Positions 54,515-64,000 of a DNA stretch of 64,000 nucleotides are shown here, piece by piece. The translations under genes and the position numbers were made by a program. Location of the stretch: NCBI RefSeq assembly GCF_036711975.1, contig NW_027248940.1:6448001-6512000 (forward strand), written 5' to 3'. The stretch comes from Onthophagus taurus (taxonomy: Eukaryota > Arthropoda > Insecta > Coleoptera > Scarabaeidae). The notes under the pieces were generated by a model that was not told the DNA's origin, did not search any database, and worked only from the letters and a program-made list of their open reading frames with translations. Numbering within the stretch: the first letter of the stretch is position 1; each line of letters begins with the position of its first letter.

Positions 54515-54852
54515 GGGTGATGGGACAGGTTTGGGGATGGGGGGAAAGAACTTTTGGGAAGGACATGAGAAATAGAAAGGTTATGTTTGATGGCTTGGTA
54601 AGGAGCGCAATGATGTACGGAGCAGAAGTATGGGAATGGAGAGAACAACGATTGCTGGAGGATATACAAACATGGTATTGGAGATGGGTACTAGGGTTGG
54701 CAAGGGAGACTCCAGGGTATGTAGTGAGTGAGGAGGTTAAGGTGGATGCAGTAAGGGTGGAGGCTGGTAGAAGAGCAGTGAAGTATGAGGAAATGATAGA
54801 AGGAAGGTCGCACCGGGTGGAGGCTGATCTATGGGCAAAGACACAGGGCTGA
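54515..54852 (+). pseudogene. R1-like non-LTR retrotransposon fragment
   Basis: The plus frame contains RSAMMYGAEVWEWREQRLLE, YWRWVLGLARETPGYVV and AGRRAVKYEEMI, the region just after the reverse transcriptase core in R1-like ORF2 proteins common in ants and wasps. Opposite in orientation to the adjacent 3' fragment. Confidence 0.7.
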
Positions 54853-54854
54853 TC

Positions 54855-55060
54855 AATGGGCAAAGACTTTACAAACGTAATTTTGTATTATCGGATGCTT
54901 CTAAGTATTATTCTAGTAAGTTAGCTCCTAAATTCGTTGGTCCATACGTTGTGGACAAAGTGTTATCTCCTTGGGTATATTGATTGGTAGACGAGAAGGG
55001 TCATTTTGTTGGATCTTGACACGCTAAAGACCTTAAGCCTTATCTTAACGACAATTGTTA
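54855..55060 (+). pseudogene. Gypsy integrase C-terminal fragment
   Basis: The plus frame around SSKLAPKFVGPYVVDKVLSP, with DEKGHFVG and HAKDLKPYL, is the C-terminal barrel of Ty3/gypsy integrase. One stop (TGA near 54983) and loss of everything upstream mark it as a relic. Confidence 0.65.
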
Positions 55061-56850
55061 GTTCTGGCTCACCTGGTCGGAGCCTCAGAGTACGCCAGAA
55101 GACCCGCTGTGTTCGTCATTTTCCACCTTTGCGGCGTTATTGAAGATCTTTTCAAATCTTAGGGGTTTGTGTTTATTTTGGGGTTGGGTACGAAACCACC
55201 CTTCTTTTGATTTCCTCATCCTTTCCCCTTTGTATCCCATAAATTTAGTAATAACCCTTTTTTGTTGTAATCCCGATAGAGTTGTTTTATTTTTTTTTGT
55301 TTCCGGAGTTTCTTCGCTTCACGAAGAACTCTGTTTAATGGATTTTAGGTTGAGCGATGTGTGGTTTGGAGCGTTGTGTGACCGTGGCTCGATCTCTTGT
55401 AAGCAGTATTGTTTTGTATAATTTTCCTTTTCCTTTCTACCTTCTTTAGGTATCTTCGCCTTTACCGGTCTTGAAGACTGCGGCCAATTGTAAATCCGGG
55501 TAGGCCTGTTAATTGTTCTTTTTCTAATTCTCTCTTTTTATGCTATCTTATGTTTTTCATTTTTTTTGTTTACGGACGCAAGAGATTCGAGTGATTGTTG
55601 CACATACGTAGCCAAATCCATATTAATCTCCTTTTATCTTTTGTTTATTATTTTTTTATTATTTCATTATTATCCTTCCGACCGATTTGCCGAAGACCTG
55701 GTGGCTTTGGGTACGTGGTGGACAAGGTATTGGTTTCGTGGGGTTTGTTTTGTTTTGTTTTATTTTTGGTATGATTTTGTTGGGGTGGGGGTTTTGTTGA
55801 GAGTGAATGATTGTTATGGATGCTACTGGTATATTGTTGTAGTTTTTTATGAATCCGGTTTGTCTTCGGGGTTTGGGAAGTCAAACTGGTTTGATTTTCA
55901 TCTTTGGTTTTTCTGCACATTCGTTGAAGTTTTGGTAAAGTTTCGGGGAAACTAAACTTTAGGTTAGGGGGGAATTTGTAACGGTTTATCTTTCTTTTTA
56001 AGATAATTGGCGTCATCTATTACCATTTATTGTCGTTTACAGATCGTATCGATTCCTATAATTTATTTTATTGTTGTTAGGGGTGGGCTAACCACTTTTG
56101 AGCGTTGTTCACGTTGACTCTTCCTCTTTTGTTATCAAGACGTTGTAAGTTACACATCGTAAAATTTTGTAAAAGTTCGTAGGAACCCGCGAGGTTTGGG
56201 ATTGTTTGAAGAAGTGTTAGTTTTTGGAATTGGATTGAAAATCTTCTTCGCGGCTTGGCCGGATTTGCATCCCATACCATACTTTTCGGAGAAACTTCTT
56301 TTTAAAGTTTTCTCGAGTCGGATGTTTCCGGATTTTCTGGGATCCGTGGCGTTCTTTCTTGGAGCCGATTGATATCGGAAGATAATTATGGTTTGATTCT
56401 TTTGTTTCTTTGATATGCTCAATTTAGAGAAAGAGTAACGTTGGAAATCATTTTTTTACAGGCTCTTTGCCGTTGTCGTCTTTGTCGTCGTTATCGTTGT
56501 CGTCGTTGAATCGTTGACGTCGTTGACGTAAGCGACGTCATCGTTTACATTGTTTATTCATTTGCGTCCATTGCATTGACGGTGCCTTTACCGATCTCAT
56601 CGACACGATTCTGGTCATCGCAATCCATTTTCGAGTCACTGGGTCAACTTTTGCTGAAATTACGTCGAACACTTGGTTAGCCATCCCATTGAGTCGCCAT
56701 AACGTCATGCAATTAACTAATTGCATTTGTATTAAAAAAAAATGATATTTTGATTGTTATTGATAGGAGCTCGTTGGTAGAAGAAATTAAGTTCGTGGCG
56801 CCCTTTTTAAAATCTGAACCCCCCCGTCTTCACTGTGCAACACCGGAGCC
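55061..56850. other. Decayed retroelement region, no gene called
   Basis: T-rich plus strand. A purine tract (taggttaggggggaatt) before TGTAACGG at 55977 looks like a gypsy polypurine tract and LTR start, but no second LTR is available. 56470-56540 is a degenerate GTCGTT repeat. 56774-56863 has an imperfect hairpin around ttggtagaag. No reliable ORF. Confidence 0.35.
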
Positions 56851-56865
56851 AACTTCTACCAACAA

Positions 56866-57388
56866 GTGTTGTCTGTAAACAACTCAGTTCATGTAGAAAT
56901 TACTTCGTGCGGGAAAGAACACTCAAAGCAAAATAAAACTACTAATGTTTTATTACCCACCGTTTTTCTTAAAGTCAAAGATATCTTCGGGAGATGTCAT
57001 CTAGTTCGTGCTCTTATCGATTCTGGAAGCATGTCCAATTTCATAATTGACAAACTATCAAAACGTTTATGATTACCCAGAGATCATGGATCATCAATTA
57101 CTATTCAAAGTCTTAACAGTATGAAGTCAATCTGTAACAGAGGTACCGTTAATTGTTCTGTCCAACCTTGTGAAGATTTGACACCCTCCTTTGAATTTAA
57201 GGCCGTTATAACTCCAAACATTTGTTCCAATCAAGCATCATTAAAATTAATAATTGATTCTTATCCTCATTTAAAAAAACTAAATTTGCAACAAGATATT
57301 GATTCAAATCAATATCAAATGAAAGAAATAGATTTGCTCTTAGGAGCTGAATTAGTACCACAAATACTTATCAGTGGAAGAAAATAAG
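56866..57388 (+). pseudogene. BEL/Pao protease-region fragment
   Basis: Close relative of 25050-25500 in the large BEL element: LVRALIDSGSMSNFI, SVQPCEDLTPSFEFKAVITP and IDLLLGAELVPQILISGRK. An in-frame TGA at 57070-57072 breaks it. The match ends at 57386 where the SINE begins. Confidence 0.85.
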
Positions 57389-57394
57389 AAATAT

Positions 57395-57737
57395 TTATCA
57401 GTGGCTCAGCGTGTTAGCTCTCGGGTTAACACGTAGACGTCCCGAGTTCGAACCCCGGTGAATTCACGTTGAGTCGCCCCCCGTCCTTCGGAGGGGACGT
57501 TAAGCCGTCGGTCCCGGCAACTAGTCTAACATCTCTGGTTGTCGTTAGCACGCATGTGTGTGAGGCTCGACTTATAGGGACCAATGTACCTCGTCATTGG
57601 AAACGAGTAAGCGGTATCGTCACCTAACTAGATCTTCTCTACCATCTCGAGCCTCCAAGGGAGTATGCACAAGGGGCCTACTGGGGCCTAAGTGCGCGTA
57701 AAAATTACGCACCCCTCTACATACATACATACATCGT
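57395..57737 (+). repeat. tRNA-derived SINE, complete
   Basis: The RNA polymerase III promoter boxes are visible: A box TGGCTCAGCGTG (57402-57413) and B box GTTCGAACCCC (57446-57456), spaced like a tRNA. A tRNA-unrelated body of about 230 bp follows, with a short GC hairpin (cgccccccgtccttcggaggggacg). The tail holds cctccaagggagtatgcaca and gcgtaaaaattacgca, then a (catA)n microsatellite. Its 3' tail directly meets the copia reverse transcriptase at the YVDD codons, and its 5' end meets a BEL fragment. No clear target duplication. Confidence 0.85.
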
Positions 57738-58557
57738 CTACATACAAAGCTATTATAGTAATTAACCCATTACCCTTTTTAAAATAAACACAAGGCTCAA
57801 TTTTTGATCTTTCAGATCCCAAATTTTCTAATACCTCATTTACTTTGTCATTCCAAGCTTTGGACGATTGTTTAAGTCCGTATATTACCTTTTTAAGTTT
57901 TAAAACTTTTCCCTTTGTATCACAATTAAAACCCTCTGGCAATTTCATGAATATTTCCTCATTTAACTGACCATTTAAAAAAGCTGTTTTAACATCTAAA
58001 TGACAAACATTTAAGTTAAACTGTACTAAAAGTCCAATAAGTAATCATAATGTAGTATGCCGCACCACAGGAGAAAAAGTTTCATTGTAGTCTATTCCAT
58101 ACTTTTGCGTGAAACCCCTTGCCACCAGTCGCGCACGATATTTAATTTGCCCATCACTATCTGATTTTGTTTTAAATACCCACTTACAATCCACTACACT
58201 TCCTCTATGAGACCCATCAACTACTTCCCATGCTTGATTCTCTTCCAAGCACTGTAGTTCCTCTTCTATGGCTTCTTTCCAGCTTTCCCAATCAGGTCGA
58301 TTCTTGGCTTCACTTATCGTTTCAGGATCCTCACTAATTTCTTTTCCCGCTGTACATAAATAAGTGACATAATCTTCATAATTTTTCGGTTTCGGGACTC
58401 TAGAAGATCTCACTTTTTCTGTTTTCTTTTCGTTTTCATCTGTCACATTTTCGATGTTTGCCAACTGTTCTTCCGTCTTCCTGGTTTTTTCTTTTTCTTC
58501 TGGATTTTTATCCCCCACTGAATTCGTAGTTTCTTCTTCTGATTCATCATTGTTCAT
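57738..58557 (-). pseudogene. Copia reverse transcriptase, truncated
   Basis: 58557-58045 carries WKEAIEEELQCLEENQAWEV, CKWVFKTKSDSDG, KYRARLVARGFTQKYGIDYN and ETFSPVVRHTTL. 57948-57738 carries KLKKVIYGLKQSSKAWNDKV and the active site LYVDD, where it stops at the SINE tail. A frameshift or stop lies between, near 57950-58045. Confidence 0.88.
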
Positions 58558-58651
58558 AAAAATATCCAGTTTCGTACTCAGATCTTCAATTATCTTTACA
58601 TCTCGGCTAATGATAATACAATTATTTTCTTTATCATATAATCTATAACCC

Positions 58652-59606
58652 TTAACATTTTCTGAATAACCTAGAAACCTTTTTTAACTTTTTGTCCCAT
58701 TTGTGACGTTTTTCTTTTGGTATGTGTACCATTACCGAACTACCAAATATTCTTAATTTACTCACATCTGGTTTCTTTCTCATCCACACTTCAAAAGGAG
58801 TTTGACTGTTTAAACCAGCCACCAAAGTCCTGTTTCTAAGGTAGACCGCAGTATTCACTGCTTCAGCCCAAAGTTTTGTTTCTAATTTTGCATCAAATAG
58901 AAGACAACTAGCTTTTTCAACAATCTTTCTGTTCATACGCTCCACCATTCCATTTTGTTCAGGAGTGTATGTGTTTGTTTTTTGATGTAATATACCATAT
59001 TTCTTCAAAATTATCAAACTCATTATTGCAAAACTCTTTTCCATTATCGGTTCGGAAAACTTTTATCTTCTTTTCTTTTTGATTTTCAACAAAATTCTTA
59101 AACTCTTTAAACTTTTCTAAGGCTTCATCTTTTGTTTTCAAGAAATAAACGAACACCATTCGACTATAATCATCCTCCAATAGTAAATAGTATTTCGAAC
59201 CTCCCAAAGATACTACCTCCATCGGTCCACATAGATCACCATGTATAACCTCTAATTCTTCTGTAGCTCGATTACCTTTGTTCTTAAATGGCAATCTTTT
59301 TTGTTTCCCTTCACAACATACTTGACAGTTTGATATTTGCTCTATTGCACCTTTACAATCCATACCATCAACTATCCCGCTGCTTATTAGCTTTAGGTCC
59401 TTGTAGTTGTGATGACCAAATTTACGATGCCATATCTCTCCCGTTACTGCGACGAATGAACTACCTACTGATTTATTAAGATTTAACTTATACACATTAT
59501 CAACTAAGCTTGCTGTTGCTATCAGAACTCCTAGTTTATTGTATATGCAACAACCTTTTTCATTAAATCGTACTTCATTGCCTTGTTTAACTAATTGGCT
59601 CACCAA
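58652..59606 (-). pseudogene. Copia integrase region
   Basis: 59606-58959 holds the GAG-pre-integrase zinc part (WHRKFGHHNYKDLKLISSGI, CQVCCEGKQKRLPF) and catalytic D motifs (VIHGDLCGPMEV, FRTDNGKEF). 59044-58652 continues in another frame with YTPEQNGMVERMNRKIVEKA and NRTLVAGLNSQTPFEVW. The join at about 58960-59040 is a frameshift. Confidence 0.88.
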
Positions 59607-60571
59607 TTGATAACAGATTTGTGGTTAATCCCGGAACAAAGTGAACTTTGTTTACAGTTATATCAAAAGTTTTTTCTTTAACAACTGTCGTGATTTTCAT
59701 ATCTCCAGTACTCACTACAGAAAGTTTATTTGTATTCGCTACCATTATTTTTTCTACTGCAGAATTATTTTCATTTCTCAACCAGTCTTTCTTAGTTGTC
59801 AAATGAACGCTTGCTCCTCAATCAATATCTAATCCAACGAATTAAATTTTCTACTCATAAAAACAGCACTAAAGGCATTCTTCTGTTTTGTTTCTTTCAA
59901 CAATGGGCACTTATTTTTATAATGTCCTGGTTCTTTACATTTATAACAAATTATATCACCTTTTGTTTTGTTTCTTTCAGTGTTTCTTTCGCTTTCTCTT
60001 TCGCTCCAAACGCCTCGCCCGCCTTTCCGCTTTGAGCACCATCTGCATTCATATCCAATAACTTCGCTTTTATTGTTTCCGTTTTTATCGATATTCCGGA
60101 ATGTTCGATCGCCATTAACATTGGAGAAAACTTCTCGGGTAAACCCGCCAATAATAATGATCCGACCCATTCATCATCAATATTGAACCCTGTTCTTCGG
60201 AGTCTCTGCGAGGTTTCAATAACTTGATTCACATAATGTTCCATTAATTCACTATTTTCCAATCTTAACGAAATAAGCTTCTTTAATAAACCAATTCTTC
60301 TTGTAAATCCCGTTTCTGCGTATAGTTTGTGCAACGTTATCCACATGTCATGTGCCGTTTTTGTTTCTCGTACATTAACATATAAACTAGGATCGAGCGT
60401 TAAAACTAATTTCGCCTTGGCTTTTGATACCTGCTCTTCCGACTTTTCTTTTTCCTCGATACAGTCAGACAGTCCCTCGAGAATAAAGAAATTTTCAACC
60501 GCGAAAACCCACTCATCGTAATTTTCCCTACCGTTTAATCTCGGTATGCTTGATAAGTAATTCGCCGTCAT
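59587..60571 (-). pseudogene. Copia gag and protease region
   Basis: Gag (60571-59951) begins MTANYLSSIPRLNGRENYDE and contains WITLHKLYAETGFTRRIGLL, the copia/DUF4219-UBN2 pattern. An overlapping frame to 59829 supplies the CCHC knuckle CYKCKEPGHYKNKC. 59802-59587 is the protease part (VHFVPGLTTNLLSIGE). Several frame changes. Confidence 0.85.
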
Positions 60572-60655
60572 TACTATTACCGCAATCGAATAAAACTGTT
60601 GTCACATATTAACAACCAATAGAGCCATACCTTGAACTATCTGGGTCTGGGCCGT

Positions 60656-60669
60656 CTGGGCCCATAACC
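60656..60669 (-). promoter_or_regulatory. Copia primer-binding site
   Basis: The minus strand reads GGTTATGGGCCCAG, the sequence I remember next to the 5' LTR of Drosophila copia, complementary to an internal part of initiator methionine tRNA. It implies a 5' LTR from about 60672 upward; the outer LTR edge cannot be set. Confidence 0.6.
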
Positions 60670-61010
60670 TATTGAAGGTTAAGAGTAATGTATTAATGCC
60701 GATTTAACATAGCGGGGTTCCAAATCACATTTTATCCCCACCACTACCTCCTTTTGGCCACGCCCACATTTTAAATTCAACCAATCAGAGCGCAGCATTC
60801 TCCAAGAACCCTCCTTTTGGAGGGAAATTTGAATGAGGCTATCTAGATCGACGGGCCTTATCACGATGACGTCATCGTCGATATATGCGGACACAAAGCG
60901 TTGAGCGATAAATGGCGCGCGCTAGGTGCCATTTACGAGTAAATTTAAAATTTATGTGACGCCATCTGGAGGTGGTGGTAAAAGAGAATAAAGATACAAT
61001 TAATATATAA

Positions 61011-61131
61011 AAAAGGTTTCGGTGGTGTAACTTAACGGAATACTTACTTTTTATACAAATTGAACTGATAGCTGCAAGGGGAAATCTAGAAACTTTAAAG
61101 TCAATAAACCACCGAACTACCGAAACCTTTT
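61011..61131. repeat. 13-bp inverted repeat around 95 bp
   Basis: AAAAGGTTTCGGT (61011-61023) and ACCGAAACCTTTT (61119-61131) are exact inverse copies. The structure resembles a tiny foldback element or an LTR stem near the copia 5' LTR. Confidence 0.6.
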
Positions 61132-61326
61132 CAGTAGTATTAAAAGCTTAGCAGTTGAACAGAACAAAAAATAAAAAAACAAAAATAAATATTAATTTAG
61201 TAATTAAAACATAAATTTAATAATACAGTAAGATTAATAAACCTCCGCGATACGTTTTGGTAAAACTCACGAAGAAACCATCCTACAAATCAACAACTGA
61301 TGACCATGTAGATGATGTAATCCGCT

Positions 61327-61551
61327 TCACAGACTTAAATCACATAATAATTTATTCACTTCTAATTCAGATATGTTCTTCAACTGATTTAATAACTGAT
61401 TTAAGCGTGACATACTAGCTTGAGTTGCTTTAAAACGTGAGCGAGCGATGTGAGCAGTAGTAGAAGGTAACAACTGACTTCTATATGAAAATTTTAACCG
61501 TTTATACCATCGGGAAAAACCTTGAAAAATGTTAGAATGAGTGTTGCGCAT
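61327..61551 (-). CDS. Small basic hypothetical protein (about 74 aa)
   Basis: Begins MRNTHSNIFQGFSRWYKRLK and ends with a leucine-rich helix (MSRLNQLLNQLKNISELEVN). It is divergent to the PPP1R15-like ORF, with about 240 bp of AT-rich sequence between. No family recognised. Coding status is uncertain, and it could be a remnant of a viral or transposon gene cluster. Confidence 0.3.
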   Translation of the reverse strand: MRNTHSNIFQGFSRWYKRLKFSYRSQLLPSTTAHIARSRFKATQASMSRLNQLLNQLKNISELEVNKLLCDLSL

Positions 61552-61789
61552 CAACAACAACTCAAACGTTTATACGGAATTAGACGAATATAAAGTTGTT
61601 ATACAATGCAAATAATATATTATGCATTTTATTTTCTCGAATCTACGCCGCACCTTGATTTATTGACAGTGTATGCAAATAGAAATGCAAATGAAAATAG
61701 AAATTTAAAATGCAATAAAATAAAGTTAACTATAATAAATCTAGAATAAATAATAAGTCAATGTATGACGTGTTTTAACTGGAATAAAT

Positions 61790-61978
61790 ATGAAATCGGT
61801 TCGATTTAAGGAAGAGATTGAGATTTATGAAGTAGAATGTGATGATGTACATAAAAGAGCAAGAAGTGGACGGGAATGGTTAGAGGCGGTAATTGATAGA
61901 CAACGATTTCAAAGACGTATTAAAGAGATTGAACGAATTCTTGATAAAATATTGCGTGAAAAATTGTTACAAATGTAA
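61790..61978 (+). CDS. PPP1R15-like mini-protein (62 aa)
   Basis: A complete ATG-to-stop frame. SVRF at residues 3-6 is an RVxF-type PP1-docking motif, followed by IEIYEVE, KRARSGREWLEAV (W30) and DRQRFQRRIKEIERIL, the spacing of the GADD34/CReP C-terminal module that binds PP1 and eIF2alpha. It aligns without large gaps to the Polinton ORF at 48985-49210. Upstream is AT-rich promoter-like sequence, and AATAAAA follows the stop within 5 bases. The cellular family is several hundred residues long, so this stand-alone module is more like viral versions. It lies outside the recognisable Polinton. Confidence 0.55.
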   Translation: MKSVRFKEEIEIYEVECDDVHKRARSGREWLEAVIDRQRFQRRIKEIERILDKILREKLLQM

Positions 61979-62129
61979 TAAAACATAATAAAATATATTG
62001 TATTAATTACTTTAGTTTTAATATACAGTTGTATAAAACCTATTGTATAAAACGTGCTTATAAATTAAATTTTATATATGGTTGAATTAAATTCAAAGCG
62101 TCAGTGTAATCCTGAGGATTCTTTGACGG

Positions 62130-62607
62130 TCAAATTAATGAATCAGGTCCAGATAACCATCCAACTGGATCCCCTCTATTTGCGTTTCTTACATTGTTTG
62201 TTAACCAATTTAATACGTTTTGATGTGATATACGTGAGAATGGTTGCAATTGAAATTCACAGTTGAAGTCTGATGATAGATCTAAACATTTCTTTACAAA
62301 TTCATTATCTGCACAATACAAAGCATCACAAATAAGTTTATTGTAATAGTAGGAAAAGTTGTTATATTTACATGCTATATTAGAAATTGAAATAGTGTCT
62401 TTATTTTTAAATACTTTTAATAGTAAATACTTTCTATACATTTTATCGACAATTTTACTATCAAGTTTATCAGCAATCAAATCGAAATCTTTAAGATTTA
62501 AATCATTTTGATTGTCGTTTTCAGTTAGAAGATTTATAGAGTGTTTAAAAAAGTGATCGAGATTAAGTTTCTCTTTTAAAATTTCTTCTAAAAGGTTAAT
62601 AGAGATT
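62130..62607 (-). CDS. Hypothetical protein, partial or exon (about 158 aa)
   Basis: An open minus frame from about 62607 to 62130, acidic at first (LLTENDNQNDLNLKDFDLIA) and then KMYRKYLLLKVFKNKDTISI, LICDALYCADNEFVKKCLDL and VLNWLTNNVRNANRGDPVGW. No ATG at its start, so it may be an exon or be truncated. No family recognised. It sits beside the PPP1R15-like ORF and may belong with it. Confidence 0.35.
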
Positions 62608-63047
62608 GCTCAAAGTTTTTATAATTTATGATTAATCGGCCGTTCCGTATTTTTTTAGTTATTGTTATTCAGTTGTTCTATCGAGTTGTTGTTGTTGACA
62701 TCAAAAAAGTGTAATAAATCGTTCCGTGTAATTTTCGTTAAAAAGTAGTTTCAATCGTGTTATTTTATTTATTTTCTCTTTTATTTTCTATTCGAAGAGA
62801 TACTTCTACTTATTCTACAAGAATAGTAAGACTTTTCCTTTTTTTGACAGTTTTTTTTAACACCCGGATTTTTAAGTAACTTTCTATAAGCGTCTCAGAT
62901 TTTTTCCGCGCTGGTTCCGATTATTTCTTAACATTTTTTGGTCCTTCGAGCCGGATATAACCGGAAGTGCGGAGAGAAGGCCGAGATTTTTTGAGGCGTT
63001 TTGAATATTTTTCGATTTTTCATTTTCGTTATTGTGTTTACGTTACC

Positions 63048-64000
63048 ATGGCGACCGCTCGTGAAATTGTCTTAAACCCGATTTTCGAACGGCAAAATGA
63101 CATTCACGGGTTTATTTCTCGGACAATAGATAATTTGAAAAAGCTAGCGATCGCTAAACGTACTCGCGGGAACGAGTTTCAAAGTCGTTTGGAACGGCTT
63201 GAGACTAATTGGGATGAGTTTAATAATGCTCATAAACAATTAATTCAGTATCGCGACAAGTATTCGGATACGATATATTTCACCGAGGACATTTTTCCTG
63301 AATGTGAGGAAGCTTATTTCGATGCTAAGGGGACATTGCTTGATTTGTTAAATCCTCTTCCGCTGTCTCCGACCCCGGAAGTTGATACAAAACCAGTTTC
63401 AAACGTCAGTTATTCGTCATCGCGTTCGCGTCATTTACCGAAAATTGATCTTCCAACTTTCGACGGTAAATACGCCAATTGGGCTCAATTCCAGGACTTG
63501 TTTTCTACGATGGTCAATGACAATGAAGACCATACCGATGTCGAACGTCTTCAATATTTAAAAATGAGTTTGACCGGTGAACCCGCTCAATTATTAAAAA
63601 ATATTTCTGTTACCGTTGATAACTTTTCAAGATCGTGGCAAATATTGATTGACTGATATGAAAATCGACGGTTATTAATTGAGACTCAATTATTGATTTT
63701 ATTTTCCGCGCGTGCCGTAAAGAGTGATTCTTCTAGCGAACTTAAACGTCTTGTCGGGGAAATTAAAGAAGCTTTCGGTGCCTTAAAAGTATTGAAATGT
63801 CCGATTCAGATACAGACGCCGTTAAAGAATGGGAGAGATCGATTGGAAATCATCGCGATCCGTCAACGTTCGATGAGCTTGAGGACTTTCTGATGAACCG
63901 TATTCACACCTTGGAAGCTGACGAAAATCTTCAATCTAGCCGTAAAGTGCATTCCATTTCAATGGGTTCTAAAGTCTCTAGTGTAAAAGCTCATAATGCT
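63048..64000 (+). pseudogene. gag: BEL/Pao gag, third copy, running off the window
   Basis: Starts MATAREIVLNPIFERQNDIH. The DUF1759 signature KIDLPTFDGKYANWAQFQDL lies in the first 202 codons, followed by LQYLKMSLTGEPAQLLKNIS. A TGA at 63654-63656 interrupts. The protein continues in the same sense with ELKRLVGEIKEAFGALKVLK, then another frame change near 63800. It is a distinct family from the 23.8-28.9 kb BEL, which has a different N terminus. The 400 bp upstream (62640-63040) is T-rich leader without an LTR that I can identify. Confidence 0.85.

Larger units (their letters stand above)
57738..60571 (-). mobile_element. Ty1/copia retrotransposon, 3' half missing
   Basis: Minus-strand copia order gag, protease, integrase, reverse transcriptase, with several frameshifts. 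It ends at the reverse transcriptase active site, where SINE sequence takes over, so palm end, RNase H and 3' LTR are gone. A copia-type primer-binding site lies upstream at 60656-60669. Confidence 0.92.

Noticed and set aside
55566-55955. 129-codon plus ORF as a gypsy env-like gene
   Set aside because: T-rich composition, no signal peptide, glycosylation pattern or fusion motif; probably spurious.
57444-57470. Functional tRNA gene
   Set aside because: The A and B boxes are present but no acceptor stem or cloverleaf closes; the body continues as a SINE.

Overview
The window is eukaryotic and almost certainly from an insect. It carries one host-type gene, an odorant receptor of the insect 7tm_6 kind with short GT-AG introns (about 40-65 bp), set among satellite DNA and mobile elements of many classes. 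Several fragments (an R1-like non-LTR 3' end, a tRNA-derived SINE, a Polinton and BEL elements) recall hymenopteran genomes, but the order cannot be fixed from the sequence alone.

Layout. 1-10638 is a 153-bp satellite. It runs forward to about 9480, with 8-monomer (1225 bp) and then 7-monomer (1072 bp) higher-order units, and is inverted after that. 10.9-15.2 kb holds a SINE tail, a DDE transposase scrap, and a non-LTR retrotransposon split by a mariner-like element. 16.5-20.1 kb holds two Penelope-like elements, one apparently inserted in the other. 20.3-21.5 kb is the odorant receptor gene (minus strand). 22.9-29.2 kb holds a MITE, a dispersed repeat and a nearly intact BEL/Pao element with tandem repeats in its leader.

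29.2-50.1 kb is a Polinton/Maverick, an adenovirus-like, self-synthesising transposon. Its genes are spliced DNA polymerase B (+), then on the minus strand integrase, two hypothetical proteins, packaging ATPase, two adjacent genes fed by an unusual chain of short spliced leader exons, two uncharacterised genes, a capsid protein, a second capsid-like protein, an adenain-type protease, a phospholipase A2 (VP1-like) protein, a probable PP1-targeting adaptor of PPP1R15 type, and a further hypothetical protein. The element is damaged: BEL lies at the N-terminal end of the polymerase gene, a young Ty3/gypsy element (5-bp target duplication, near-identical LTRs) interrupts the capsid gene, and integrase and the gene upstream of it each have one in-frame stop.

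52.2-64 kb holds a dispersed repeat, a hAT-type MITE, R1-like, gypsy and BEL fragments, a complete tRNA-derived SINE at the junction of a BEL and a copia fragment, a decayed copia element, a pocket of small unassigned ORFs (one a second PPP1R15-like mini-protein), and the gag start of another BEL element that runs off the end.

The observations most worth following are the canonical -1 slippery heptamer joining the phospholipase and protease frames, the PPP1R15-like PP1 adaptor inside a Polinton, and the tandem micro-exon leader with an alternative acceptor inside a stop codon.
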